Source: Thermodesulfobacteriota bacterium
GTDB lineage: Bacteria; Desulfobacterota; DSM-4660; Desulfatiglandales; Desulfatiglandaceae
NCBI GenBank assembly: GCA_028278625.1
Contig: JANQDY010000129.1
Location: 1 to 64,000 of the forward strand
Length of the DNA: 64,000 bases
Reading direction: 5' to 3'
Both the position numbers and the translations under genes were made by a program. Below, piece by piece: positions 54,324 to 63,233 of the stretch. The notes beneath the pieces are model-generated. The model saw only the letters and a list, made by a program, of their open reading frames with translations, ran no database searches and was not told the DNA's origin. The first letter of the stretch is position 1, and the number at the start of each line of letters is the position of its first letter.

Positions 54324-55982
54324 TCACCGGCAGGCATTTGTATCCATCCCCGTCACATTTATCCTGCCATCGATTTCGGGTGCTATGGGCGTATGCCGAA
54401 TGATGAAATCGGACAGAATATCCGTCGTGAGCATGGTTGTGACGATTTTCTCCTGTGCATCTTCCAAAAAAAGATACTGTCCGTCACCGCCATCCGCAAT
54501 ATAACCGTTCACGAGTACCGTGTATGTCTCCATGGGATCCAGTTCAACCCACGAATTATCCCGATAGACCAGAACGTCGGCGACCCTTGATCCCTCATGG
54601 ATGATCTCATCAAGCTCTTTTCCGATATACCGGCCGCAGAAGCAAGGGTTTCTGAGATCAAGGGTGATTCTGAGCCCGCCGATCTGCATGAATCCCCCTG
54701 TGGGCGCCCGATCCCCCTCTTCGCATCCATCACCCTCTACGCGGACGGCCGACGCGGAGACTTCAAGGATTCGCCGAATATCAGCGCCCGTCATCTTAAC
54801 CATGACGATTTCACCCCGGAAGGGCAACATTTCGTTTACGGTCAGATAGGTCAAAGGACCCGCGGGATAGAAGGTATCCCCCCGGATTGAACCGCTGTTA
54901 ACAAGGGCCATGTCCGCCTGGGGAAATCGTTCTAGCCAGCTGTCCGCGATGAGGTCGCCCAGATTGGTTTCACCCCGGCGAATCAATTCCGCGCGTGCAT
55001 CCAGATCCACCAGGGAATCCCCGATTATTTGGGTGAGTCCTTCTTCATATGCGGCCACGTAGCTTTCCATGAGCGCTTGAATCTCGGGGTCTTCCCCCAC
55101 CTCAGCATCTATCAGGATCCTGTTCCAGACGGGATTTTGGATACGGCCGTTCTGAAATGCAAATTGGAGAACGCCAAGATATTCGCCGGCCGAACCCTCC
55201 TGGACGATAAGCGTATTCCCTTGGGTCTCATACAGGGACACGCGATCATAGCCGTCAACGATCATATGGATGCCATCAACTCCCCGGGCCAATTCCCTTG
55301 CCTTTGACAGGCCGATGTGTGTCAGGCCGATCACCACATCGCACAGCTTCATTCTGAGTTCGGCCACCATACGCCGGGCGATGGGGACAATATCGGAATC
55401 CACCTGAACACCCCCGCCCGTGGGATTGCACAATAATGAAAAATCGGGCGCCATCAGACCGAAAATGCCGATGCGGATACCGGCGGTCTCCTTTATGACA
55501 TAGGGAAGGATACGGTTTGAAACCGTCTCGTCCTCTACTATGAGATTGGCGGATATGACATCAAACCCGGCAAACTCTAGCGCCCTTCCGTAAACACCTA
55601 CCCCATAGTCGAATTCGTGGGTTCCCGGGGTGACCACTTCATAACCGGCCATATCCATCCCTATCATCTCAGGCTCTCCCTGAAACATGTAGTAAAAAGA
55701 GCCTAACACGTCATCCCCTGAGGAGAGGAGCAAAGCGCCGTCCACCATGCCGCGAACGGATTGCGCCGCCATAGCGATTCGGGCGAGTCCGCCCAAGGAT
55801 AATGTGCCGTCACCACGGGCCACATCATACGGTACAATGCGGCTTTCCAGATCGCCGGTGGTCATAACCGCGATTTGTACGGTGCCTCGCGGATCGGCAT
55901 CGTTGTCGGAGCAACCCGCGGATACCCCCATCAACCAAAAAACCGTTGCCAAACAAACCCATTTCTTTAATGAATATTTCAT
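54324..55982 (-). CDS. 5'-nucleotidase/UshA-family lipoprotein with degenerate metal site
   Basis: This 552-residue exported protein has a lipoprotein-like signal (WLMGVSAGC), an N-terminal calcineurin-type domain and a C-terminal 5'-nucleotidase domain (LGDLIADSWLERFPQADMALVNSGSIRGD, ADGGDGQYLF). Several metal ligands of the family are changed: the ND-H motif reads GDLES, GNHE reads GTHE, and GGHSH reads DGYDR; the central His in LTHIG remains. Metal-dependent hydrolysis may be lost or altered. The ATG at 55982 is used because AAGG lies before it; the frame extends to 56033. Confidence 0.8.
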   Translation of the reverse strand: MKYSLKKWVCLATVFWLMGVSAGCSDNDADPRGTVQIAVMTTGDLESRIVPYDVARGDGTLSLGGLARIAMAAQSVRGMVDGALLLSSGDDVLGSFYYMFQGEPEMIGMDMAGYEVVTPGTHEFDYGVGVYGRALEFAGFDVISANLIVEDETVSNRILPYVIKETAGIRIGIFGLMAPDFSLLCNPTGGGVQVDSDIVPIARRMVAELRMKLCDVVIGLTHIGLSKARELARGVDGIHMIVDGYDRVSLYETQGNTLIVQEGSAGEYLGVLQFAFQNGRIQNPVWNRILIDAEVGEDPEIQALMESYVAAYEEGLTQIIGDSLVDLDARAELIRRGETNLGDLIADSWLERFPQADMALVNSGSIRGDTFYPAGPLTYLTVNEMLPFRGEIVMVKMTGADIRRILEVSASAVRVEGDGCEEGDRAPTGGFMQIGGLRITLDLRNPCFCGRYIGKELDEIIHEGSRVADVLVYRDNSWVELDPMETYTVLVNGYIADGGDGQYLFLEDAQEKIVTTMLTTDILSDFIIRHTPIAPEIDGRINVTGMDTNACR

Positions 55983-56053
55983 ACAAAACACCTTCGTGCT
56001 CCCTTCTTCCACCGAAGTATCTCTTGTCGACAATGCACTGTTAGAACATCTGA

Positions 56054-57448
56054 TCAGCTATGTTTATAACCGCCGGCGGTTTCCTCGGTAAGGGACGTAA
56101 GGACCGGATTCAGCTCAAAATACCGGATCGCGCGTTTCATATCCGCCAGAAGCAGATCCCCCAGATCCCGACTCACGCCGTGGCGCACCAGAATGCGTTG
56201 TATCACCAGGTCTTCCCTGTTGGCCGGCATGGAATAGGCCGGCACTTGCCATCCACGGCTTCTCAACCGGTCTGCCAGATCGTAGAGATTAAACCCCGGA
56301 TCCGTTCCCTGTTTCAGGGACCAGCAAAGGGCCGGAATGCCGCCCCGGCCATCGTAGATGATGTTGAAAGGCCCGATGTTGGCGATTTCATCGGCCAGAT
56401 AAGCGGCCGTGTGGTAGCAGGCCTGGTGAATCTTGCGGTATCCTTCCCTCCCCAGCCGCATGAAGTTGTAGTACTGGGCCACGATCTGACCCCCCGGACG
56501 TGAGAAATTGAGGGCAAATGTGGGCATGTTGCCGCCCAAATAATTGACCCGGAAGACCAAATCCTCGGGCAGATCCTCCTTTTCCCGCCAGATCACCCAT
56601 CCGACTCCCAGGGGCGAAAGGCCGAACTTGTGGCCGGAAGCGTTGATGGATCTGACCCGGGGCAACCGAAAATCCCATATGAGATCAGGGTCCACGAACG
56701 GTGCCAGGAAGCCGCCGCTGGCCCCATCCACGTGAATGGGAATGTCCAAGCCCGTGTCCGCCTGAAACAGATCCAGGGCATCGGCAACCGCTTTTACCGG
56801 CTCATATTGACAGGTAAAGGTAACCCCCAGGGTCGGCACCACACCCATGGTATTCTCATCACAGCGCTTGATCACTTCTTCGGGCGTCATGATCAGACGG
56901 TCGTTCTCCATGGGTATCTCCCGCAGTTCCACATCCCAGTAACGGGCAAACTTGTGCCAGCAGATCTGCACCGGACCGCATACCAGATTCGGGTTGTCAG
57001 CACTCCCCCCTTTGGCCCGCATCTTTTCCCGCCACCGCCATTTCATGGCCATACCCCCCAGCATGGCCGCTTCGCTGGACCCCGTTGTTGAGCATCCAAG
57101 GGTGCCCGAAGGGTCGGGGGAATGCCAGAGGTCCGCCAGCATATGCACACAGCGCGCCTCAACCTCCGCTGTCTGGGGATACTCATCTTTGTCGATCATG
57201 TTCTTATCGATGCACTCATCCATGAGCCGGTGGACCTCCGGCTCAATCCAGGTGGAGCAGAAAGTGGCCAGGTTCTGGCGCGAATTGCCGTCCAGCATCA
57301 ACTCATCATGCACCGACTGATAGACATGGCGGGGATTGTGTTCTACATCGGGGAATTTGTACTTGGGCATCCTTTGGGAAAGATCCGTGGATGCAAAAAC
57401 GTCGTCCAGAAAGCTCTCTCTGACCGTCTCACTTGCATTCAACGCCAT
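56054..57448 (-). CDS. gadB: Glutamate decarboxylase
   Basis: This 464-residue PLP enzyme has the cofactor Lys274 in [11 protein letters not shown], the Asp in [11 protein letters not shown], and the family opening [11 protein letters not shown]. It converts glutamate to GABA with proton uptake. The C-terminal end, GGYKHS, resembles the pH-gating tail of enteric GadB. No GadC antiporter gene is seen. It follows thiD by six bases, so it may be in the thiamine-salvage transcript. Confidence 0.9.
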   Translation of the reverse strand: MALNASETVRESFLDDVFASTDLSQRMPKYKFPDVEHNPRHVYQSVHDELMLDGNSRQNLATFCSTWIEPEVHRLMDECIDKNMIDKDEYPQTAEVEARCVHMLADLWHSPDPSGTLGCSTTGSSEAAMLGGMAMKWRWREKMRAKGGSADNPNLVCGPVQICWHKFARYWDVELREIPMENDRLIMTPEEVIKRCDENTMGVVPTLGVTFTCQYEPVKAVADALDLFQADTGLDIPIHVDGASGGFLAPFVDPDLIWDFRLPRVRSINASGHKFGLSPLGVGWVIWREKEDLPEDLVFRVNYLGGNMPTFALNFSRPGGQIVAQYYNFMRLGREGYRKIHQACYHTAAYLADEIANIGPFNIIYDGRGGIPALCWSLKQGTDPGFNLYDLADRLRSRGWQVPAYSMPANREDLVIQRILVRHGVSRDLGDLLLADMKRAIRYFELNPVLTSLTEETAGGYKHS

Positions 57449-57454
57449 GGGTCA

Positions 57455-58258
57455 TTATTCTCCTTCCCCGATCAATTGAAGCACGTGGGCATAGTGATTG
57501 GTGGGACCGTGTCCGGCCCCGAAGTCAAGGGATTTGGCAATGGCCCGGGAGATGAACCGTTTGGCTTCCTCCACCGCCGTGATCATTTCATACCCCTGGG
57601 CCAGCAGCGTGGCCAGGGCAGCCGAAAACGTGCAACCGGTGCCGTGGGTATTTCGATTGCTGAGGCGCGGCGACGAATAGGTCTTAAAATCTTTTCCGTC
57701 AAAGAGCAAATCCACGGCATCCCCCTTCAGGTGCCCCCCTTTGATCAGAACATAGGGCGTACCGAGCCTGTGGATCTCCCGAGCCGCCGCTTTCATGGCC
57801 GTCAGATCTTCTACCGGAAAGCCGCACAAATCCGCGGCCTCCGGAAGGTTGGGCGTCACCACATGAGCCAGGGGCAGGAGAACTTCTTTGAGACTGATTC
57901 TGGCCTCGCGGTCCAAAAGGACATCCCCTCCCTTGGCCACCATGACCGGATCAACCACCAGAGGGGCCACCTTGTATTTTTTCAGCCGTTCCGCAACCAC
58001 TTCCACAACATCCGGTGTGGCCAGCATCCCCGTCTTGGCGCCATCGGCCCCGTAGTCTGAAAGGACCGAATCCATCTGCCGGCCGATGAAGTCAATCGGC
58101 ACCGGGTGAACCCCCTGAACCCCCAGGGTGTTCTGTGCCGTGAGCGCCGTTACGGCACTCATGCCGTATCCACCCAAAACGGTGATGGTCTTTAAATCAG
58201 CCTGAATGCCTGCTCCGCCACCGGAATCGGAGCCTGCGATGGTCAATATCTTCTTCAT
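57455..58258 (-). CDS. thiD: Hydroxymethylpyrimidine/phosphomethylpyrimidine kinase
   Basis: This 267-residue ribokinase-fold kinase has ILTIAGSDSGGGAGIQADLKT at the start and NTHGTGCTFSAALATLLAQG near the end. It phosphorylates HMP and HMP-P in thiamine biosynthesis or salvage. It is three bases from ecfT and is in the same apparent operon as thiW. Confidence 0.94.
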   Translation of the reverse strand: MKKILTIAGSDSGGGAGIQADLKTITVLGGYGMSAVTALTAQNTLGVQGVHPVPIDFIGRQMDSVLSDYGADGAKTGMLATPDVVEVVAERLKKYKVAPLVVDPVMVAKGGDVLLDREARISLKEVLLPLAHVVTPNLPEAADLCGFPVEDLTAMKAAAREIHRLGTPYVLIKGGHLKGDAVDLLFDGKDFKTYSSPRLSNRNTHGTGCTFSAALATLLAQGYEMITAVEEAKRFISRAIAKSLDFGAGHGPTNHYAHVLQLIGEGE

Positions 58259-58261
58259 GAA

Positions 58262-59020
58262 TCACCTCCACAACCATATCCCATATACCACTATAAGCCC
58301 CAGCGCAACCCCCATCCCCAAGTATTCCCCCAATGAAATGCGGTAAACACGCCGTTTTGTTCTCTCTTTCCGGGCGAATCCTCTCGATTCCATGGCCATG
58401 GCCAGTTGTTCCGCCAAAACAAAAGACTGAACCAGAAGCGGCATGAGCAGTGCCAAAAAATTGGGAATGTTTCGAATCCTGGGTCTCAAATCAATACCTC
58501 TGGAACGTTGGGCGTCCATGATCCGACGGATTCTCAATCCCATGAAGGGAACATAACGGAGCGAGGTCGTCAGAATAAAACAGAAGGCATAGGGAACACC
58601 CGACTGCCGCAAACTCTGTCCCAGATCTTCCGGGTCCAGGCCGTGAAAGAGGAAGAAGGAAAGGGTCAGAAGATCAAAAAGCCTAAGAGCAAGCATAAGG
58701 GCCGTTTTGGTGTCAAAAGAAATGATGGAAATAGCAAAGACCAGCCCCACCAGCGGCAGCAGCATTTTAAGGGTATGAAGCCAGTCCCCGGCCTTTCCGG
58801 CCAGGAGAAGGCCCGTCAAAAGAAGCACCAGCGCTCCTGTCAGAAGCAGAATCTCTCCTGTCATGAGAATGGCGCTCACCCCCATGGCACCCAGAAAAAG
58901 CCGTGTTCTCGGATCCAGGTGCCACTTGGATTTTGGCTTTCTAACCGCCACTTTCGTGACGTCTCTAATCTTACAATCGGCTCGTTTCGCATCCAACTGC
59001 ATGAATGGCACCCGTCCCAA
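58262..59020 (-). CDS. ECF transporter transmembrane (T) component
   Basis: This 252-residue membrane protein of the CbiQ/EcfT family has five or so helices and the two coupling motifs of the family (DAQRSRGI and AMESRGF). It couples the two-domain ATPase to the substrate-binding S component ThiW. It overlaps the ATPase gene by about 50 bases. Confidence 0.88.
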   Translation of the reverse strand: MGRVPFMQLDAKRADCKIRDVTKVAVRKPKSKWHLDPRTRLFLGAMGVSAILMTGEILLLTGALVLLLTGLLLAGKAGDWLHTLKMLLPLVGLVFAISIISFDTKTALMLALRLFDLLTLSFFLFHGLDPEDLGQSLRQSGVPYAFCFILTTSLRYVPFMGLRIRRIMDAQRSRGIDLRPRIRNIPNFLALLMPLLVQSFVLAEQLAMAMESRGFARKERTKRRVYRISLGEYLGMGVALGLIVVYGIWLWR

Positions 59021-60467
59021 TCAGTGATTCATCGGCCATCAGTCTATCCGGCTCCCCCACGGCCGCCACCCGGCCCCTTTGTACGACCACCCATTTTCCC
59101 GATATGGCAGATGCAAATTCCAGATCATGGGTGACCACCACGATGGTGACGCCCTTCCGGGATAAATGGAGAAGGAGTTCCCCCAGAGTTTCGAGGAACC
59201 GTCCGTCCTGCCCCACCGTTGGCTCGTCAAGAACCAGCAACTCAGGCCCCATGGCCAGGATAGACGCGACGGACACCCGCTTTTTCTGCCCTTCGCTGAG
59301 TCGGTAGGGGGACCGATCCAGGAGCGGGTGAAGATGAAAAAGATCGCACAGCTCCTTATAATCGGCGTCACGCCTGTTGGGGGAGAGTTTCAGCCCGATC
59401 TTCAGTTCATCGGCCACGGAGTTCTTGAAGAACTGATCGTTGGGGTTTTGAAAGGATATGCCGATTCTGCCGGCCATGCGCGATGGACTGTTTCTGCCAA
59501 TCTCTTCACCTTTAATGAACACGCTTCCTTTCTTAGGGCGAAGCAGGCCGTTGAAATGCCGTACCAGGGTCGTCTTGCCCGAACCGTTGGCCCCAACGAT
59601 GGCAAGGATCTCACCACACCGAACGTTCAGAGACACATGTTCAAGAATCGGCTGATGGTCGGTTTCATAATGAAGGTCATTTACCTGAAGCAGGATTTCA
59701 GGCTCCGGATCATTCGCCGTTTTGGGCCCGGTATTCCTTGAAGGATAGCGTGGCACCAGATGTTGCGCCAGCAGAACCGGTTCCGCGGCCTCCGGTTTCC
59801 CGTCAAAGCACAATTTTCCCCGGTCCAGAATCACACACCGACTGACATCTTTAAGCCCAGCCTTTACCCGCTGCTCAATGACCACCACCGTGATGCCCCG
59901 GCTGTTTAGGCGGCGAAGCACTTTCCGTACCCGCTTCGCCCCCTGCCAGTCCAGATGGGCTAGGGGTTCATCCAGTATCAGTACGGGGGGTGACAGGCAG
60001 AGGACCGAGGCGATGGCCACCAGGCGCTTTTCGCCGCCGGACAGGGAATTTGGAGAGCGACCGAGCAGGTGTCTTATACCCACCTCCTCCGCTGCCTTTA
60101 TGATTTCATTTTCGATCTTTAAGACATCTTGTCCCAGGCTTTCCAGTCCATAGGCAATCTCATTTTCAACAGTGCTGTTGAAGAGCTGAGCATCCGTGTT
60201 TTGGAATACGAGACCCACCGTTTGGAAGAGCTCTTCCACGCTGGAGGTCTTCGTGTCCCGCCCCTGGATCTTCACCTGACCGCTTAAGGTACCGTCAAAA
60301 AAATGAGGAATCAGACCGTTCAAAAGGTATGCGAGGGTCGATTTTCCCGACCCGCTGCCGCCGCACAGAAGCAGGTATTCGCCTGCCCGCACCGTAAGAT
60401 CAACCCCTTTCAGGACTTCTTCGCCGGATGTGTCCGGATAACTGTAGCGGATATTTGAAAGCTCTAT
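58971..60467 (-). CDS. ECF transporter tandem ATPase with a non-canonical start
   Basis: This protein fuses two ABC ATPase domains: Walker A GGSGSGKSTL with signature LSGGEKR, then GANGSGKTTL with LSEGQKKR. The GTG at 60392 would cut off the first beta strand. In-frame upstream sequence encodes the expected strand (ELSNIRYSYPDTSGEEVLKG), but no ATG, GTG or TTG is present after the upstream stop. The natural position is an ATA at 60467, overlapping the thiW stop (TAATA), or a CTG at 60479. Coordinates here use the ATA (498 residues). Confidence 0.85.
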   Translation of the reverse strand: MELSNIRYSYPDTSGEEVLKGVDLTVRAGEYLLLCGGSGSGKSTLAYLLNGLIPHFFDGTLSGQVKIQGRDTKTSSVEELFQTVGLVFQNTDAQLFNSTVENEIAYGLESLGQDVLKIENEIIKAAEEVGIRHLLGRSPNSLSGGEKRLVAIASVLCLSPPVLILDEPLAHLDWQGAKRVRKVLRRLNSRGITVVVIEQRVKAGLKDVSRCVILDRGKLCFDGKPEAAEPVLLAQHLVPRYPSRNTGPKTANDPEPEILLQVNDLHYETDHQPILEHVSLNVRCGEILAIVGANGSGKTTLVRHFNGLLRPKKGSVFIKGEEIGRNSPSRMAGRIGISFQNPNDQFFKNSVADELKIGLKLSPNRRDADYKELCDLFHLHPLLDRSPYRLSEGQKKRVSVASILAMGPELLVLDEPTVGQDGRFLETLGELLLHLSRKGVTIVVVTHDLEFASAISGKWVVVQRGRVAAVGEPDRLMADESLIGTGAIHAVGCETSRL

Positions 60468-60949
60468 TACGGTTTCCAGAGTCCGGCCTTTCTTAGCAGT
60501 TTAAGGGCCAATATGCCCAAGATCGATCCGCCCAAGGTACTGATACTGAAAGCGATGACCAATGTGGTCATGGCCATGGATTTGCCCATGAATACGGGCG
60601 CCACGATCCAGGCGCTGGCCAGTGCTCCCAGGAGTCCGGTCCCCACAACCTCGCCGGCGGCGGCCCAATAGATATTTTTAAAAGCTTTGTACGCGAGGCC
60701 CGCCAGAAGTGCCCCGATCATTCCCCCCGGAAAGGCGAGCAAGGTGCCCAATCCAAGGATGTTACGAAGGATGCCGGCAACCATGGCAATGATCACCGCA
60801 TAGAGGGGACCCAGCATGACACCGGCCAAAACATTTACCATGTGCTGTGCCGGAAAGCATTTGGCGATGCCCACGGGAATGAAGATGGGAGATAACGCAA
60901 CCGAAAAGGCCACCAGAATCACGGCAAGAGCCACTTGTTTTGTTTTCAC
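60467..60949 (-). CDS. thiW: ECF transporter S component ThiW
   Basis: This 160-residue membrane protein matches ThiW, the predicted hydroxyethylthiazole-binding S component: PVGIAKCFPAQHMVNVLAGVMLGPLYA and GLGTLLAFPGGMIGALLAG are typical. It has about five helices. The start is GTG with AAGGAGGT seven bases upstream. With thiD and CytX it makes a thiamine-precursor salvage set. Confidence 0.9.
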   Translation of the reverse strand: MKTKQVALAVILVAFSVALSPIFIPVGIAKCFPAQHMVNVLAGVMLGPLYAVIIAMVAGILRNILGLGTLLAFPGGMIGALLAGLAYKAFKNIYWAAAGEVVGTGLLGALASAWIVAPVFMGKSMAMTTLVIAFSISTLGGSILGILALKLLRKAGLWKP

Positions 60950-60972
60950 TAAGATACCTCCTTTATGCTAAC

Positions 60973-61060
60973 GCGGGCTACGCCCGCAACTGAAGAATAC
61001 AGGCGTCAGGAGTCAGAATTCAGAATAAAAGAAGCACCATCATTCTATTCTGACTCCTGA
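60973..61060. repeat. Two hairpins in the cytX-thiW intergenic region
   Basis: GCGGGC-TAC-GCCCGC at 60973-60987 is a perfect 6-base hairpin. TCAGGAGTCAGAAT at 61006-61019 and ATTCTGACTCCTGA at 61047-61060 are perfect 14-base complements with a 27-base gap. They lie in the 205-base gap between cytX and thiW. Neither has a T-run. They may stabilise or separate the two halves of the transcript, or be dispersed repeats of the genome. Confidence 0.5.
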
Positions 61061-61154
61061 ATTCTGACTTCTGGATTCTTTGTAAAATCAGCGACATGGT
61101 TGTTAAGCTAGAAATTTTCTCGCTTTTTGTTACAGAGTTTTTGGAAATAGGGTA

Positions 61155-62429
61155 CTAATCAGGTTGCCGGTGAAAAAGCCCCATTAGGATCAAATAGAGT
61201 ATTCCCCCGGCAACCATACTTGGAATGGAAGAACCCCAGGTCGTCTCTCGTTGAAGATAGTGGTAAAACCCAAAACCCAGAGCCCAGGCCACAAAAGCCC
61301 ATGGATTGAATCCCCCGACATACCAGTAGGTTTTTTGGACTTTCGGGCTTCCATCAAAATATCGCCCTTTTTTCAGAAAGAAATAGTCCGCCAGAACCAC
61401 TCCGAAAAGCGGGCAGAAGACGGACCCGATGAACAGCAGAAATCCCTCATAGGCCGTGGCCGGAAATATGAGTGCCAGTACCGTTCCCAGCACGCCGCAG
61501 GCAAGAACGCCCCGCCGCTCACCCAAATTCGGCCACATGTTAAGGGCCGATACCGCCGTTGAATAGATGTCCAGAAAGGTGGTGGTAAAGGTTGAAAAGA
61601 GAACGATGATCATGGCCGGCACCGCCAGTCCGAATCCCACCATCAGTTGCACGACCATGCTGTCCGGCGTCGGGGACTGGGTGGCCAGTGCCGCGGCCAG
61701 GCCGATGGCGTACATCCACGAACTAAAAAGAAAATAGCCCGTCCATGTTCCCCAGAACGCGGTTTTTGTCCCTTTGCTGTAGCGGGAATAGTCACAGACA
61801 AGGGGCAACCAGCTGATAGGCATGGCAATCACCAGGTCCAACCCCACCATAAAGGGCATCCCTCCCTTTACGGGCAGCTTCAGGAGACGGCCGATTCCGT
61901 ACTCACGAAGCACCACCCATGTCATAATGCAGCAGAGGCATATGAGGGCGGTCACGGCGATTCGTTGAATCCATTTCCAGTGCCGCCGTCCCAACAGGGC
62001 CCACAGCGTAGTTGCAATCCCGGCGAGGAGGGCCCAGCCCCGAAAACCGAAAACGGGCATGGGCCAAACCGCATTGGCCGCTTGTCCGCCGATCCACAAC
62101 ATCACGCCGGTCCACCCGACCAATTGCACAAGGTTTAAAATGGTTGCAAAGTAGGAGCCCCGTATCCCGAATGAAGGTCTCACGGCCACCATGGTGGGCA
62201 GACCGGATCTGCTACCGATAATGCCGCCCAAGGCCATGGGCGTGTTGCCGATGAGGTGCCCCAGAAGAATCACCAGGAAACCGGCCGCAAGTCCCATGGG
62301 GACCAGAAGCCCGCCGGCCCAGATCTCAGCCAAAGATACGGCGGCTCCGGCCCAAAGCAGAAAAAAATCCGTTCCCCCCAAGTTTCGATTTTGAGGGCTG
62401 ATCGGTTCAATACCTTCATTTCCGGCCAT
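61155..62429 (-). CDS. cytX: Hydroxymethylpyrimidine permease CytX (NCS1 family)
   Basis: This 424-residue cytosine-permease-type transporter has about twelve hydrophobic segments and NCS1-like motifs such as GGIIGSRSGLPTMVAVRPSFGIRG and QLVGWTGVMLWIGGQA. CytX proteins are predicted HMP transporters, and the TPP riboswitch upstream (62645-62735) supports this. It is the first gene behind the riboswitch. Confidence 0.88.
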   Translation of the reverse strand: MAGNEGIEPISPQNRNLGGTDFFLLWAGAAVSLAEIWAGGLLVPMGLAAGFLVILLGHLIGNTPMALGGIIGSRSGLPTMVAVRPSFGIRGSYFATILNLVQLVGWTGVMLWIGGQAANAVWPMPVFGFRGWALLAGIATTLWALLGRRHWKWIQRIAVTALICLCCIMTWVVLREYGIGRLLKLPVKGGMPFMVGLDLVIAMPISWLPLVCDYSRYSKGTKTAFWGTWTGYFLFSSWMYAIGLAAALATQSPTPDSMVVQLMVGFGLAVPAMIIVLFSTFTTTFLDIYSTAVSALNMWPNLGERRGVLACGVLGTVLALIFPATAYEGFLLFIGSVFCPLFGVVLADYFFLKKGRYFDGSPKVQKTYWYVGGFNPWAFVAWALGFGFYHYLQRETTWGSSIPSMVAGGILYLILMGLFHRQPD

Positions 62430-62562
62430 GGTAGCACCTCTCTTTTGATCCGTTTAAATTGCTGTTTCAGGCTGGCCAAACGATGCAAGTCGCTGTTGTA
62501 CCCGTTCTGGGTAAAGGAGAGGGAAAGGAGATCGCCGCAAAGTCATTTGGCAGGCTCGACAC

Positions 62563-62597
62563 AAAAAAACCACTTTCCATCAAAAGAAGAAAAGCGG
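62563..62597 (-). terminator. Riboswitch-controlled intrinsic terminator
   Basis: On the minus strand CCGCTTTTC (62597-62589), a 10-base loop and GGAAAGTGG (62578-62570) form a 9-base stem followed by seven T's (62569-62563). It is 48 bases past the aptamer. Its 5' arm can instead pair with the aptamer's 3' end, so it is the expression platform of the TPP riboswitch. From 62562 down to the cytX start nothing else is recognised. Confidence 0.75.
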
Positions 62598-62644
62598 CTT
62601 TAGAAAGACTGTCCAACACGAATCGAACAACTTTTACGACCGTG

Positions 62645-62735
62645 CCGCTTCCCTTCGCTGGTATTATCCAGTTCAGGTTCTAAGGGTTGCAGGATGTTCA
62701 AATCTAATCCAGCTCTCAGCTATACCACCCCTAGC
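62645..62735 (-). promoter_or_regulatory. TPP riboswitch
   Basis: The minus strand contains the THI-element signatures in order: CTAGGGGTG, GCTGAGA, ACCCTTAGAACCTGAACTGG, and ATAATACCAGCGAAGGGAAG. The 3' segment GAAGGGAAGCGG (62656-62645) is complementary over 12 positions (two G-T pairs) to CCGCTTTTCTTC (62597-62586), the 5' arm of the terminator. This gives a readable antiterminator. TPP binding should stabilise the aptamer, free the terminator and switch off cytX. Confidence 0.93.
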
Positions 62736-62746
62736 GACTAAATTTT

Positions 62747-62775
62747 AGTATATCGTTCACGTGGCACCATGTCAA
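62747..62775 (-). promoter_or_regulatory. sigma70 promoter for the TPP riboswitch and cytX
   Basis: On the minus strand TTGACA (62775-62770), 17 bases, then TATACT (62752-62747) form a strong promoter ending just upstream of the riboswitch. Confidence 0.75.
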
Positions 62776-62861
62776 GGATTTAAATCCATTTTGCAGCGAT
62801 TCTAATGATGATGTTTGACGGTCGGTCCCGCCCTCGGAGTTGCCGTATCAGCCATTTCAAA

Positions 62862-62890
62862 TTGACAAATCAATAGGATATTGCTAGTCT
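62862..62890 (+). promoter_or_regulatory. sigma70 promoter for the small protein/nucleotidyltransferase pair
   Basis: TTGACA (62862-62867), a 17-base spacer and TAGTCT (62885-62890) lie 115 bases upstream of the 63006 start. It is divergent from the riboswitch promoter. Confidence 0.5.
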
Positions 62891-63005
62891 GAAACCATAT
62901 GATACGATAAGAGATTGCTTCCGGTTCTTGTTCTCAAAACTGGAAAACCGTCACAGCCAAAGATCTCCCCCTTCAGGAATTTCCCGCTAGAAAGGCGGTG
63001 GGTGC

Positions 63006-63233
63006 ATGATACGAAATGCGCACCTCATTGAAGAACTGAACAAATCTCGGATCCGGGCCGTCCGACCCGACTATTTCAAAAATCTCAGGCTGTTTGAAGC
63101 GCTTTATCGCGAGGCCAAAGCACTTGGGGTGTTCCCGCTGAAAGACCCTCTCGAAGGAATTGAAAACGATATCCACCTCGCACGGATTCTCAATGTTCAC
63201 AAAACTCCTGAAGACAATAGCACTTGCCCTTGA
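63006..63233 (+). CDS. Small conserved protein upstream of an AbiEii-like nucleotidyltransferase
   Basis: This 75-residue soluble, charged protein (RPDYFKNLRLFEALYREAKALG, GVFPLKDPLEGIENDI) is of a type that I recall as conserved next to nucleotidyltransferase genes. AAAGGCGGTGGG precedes the ATG. It overlaps the next gene by 41 bases. It could be a partner or antitoxin, but function is unknown. Confidence 0.6.
   Translation: MIRNAHLIEELNKSRIRAVRPDYFKNLRLFEALYREAKALGVFPLKDPLEGIENDIHLARILNVHKTPEDNSTCP

Noticed and set aside
57122..58060. 312-codon plus-strand frame across gadB and thiD
   Set aside because: It spans two convincing minus-strand genes and has no family features.
62600..62640. 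Possible tRNA-like T-loop (minus strand GTTCGATTC)
   Set aside because: No acceptor stem, anticodon arm or CCA end can be folded around it; it lies in the riboswitch leader.
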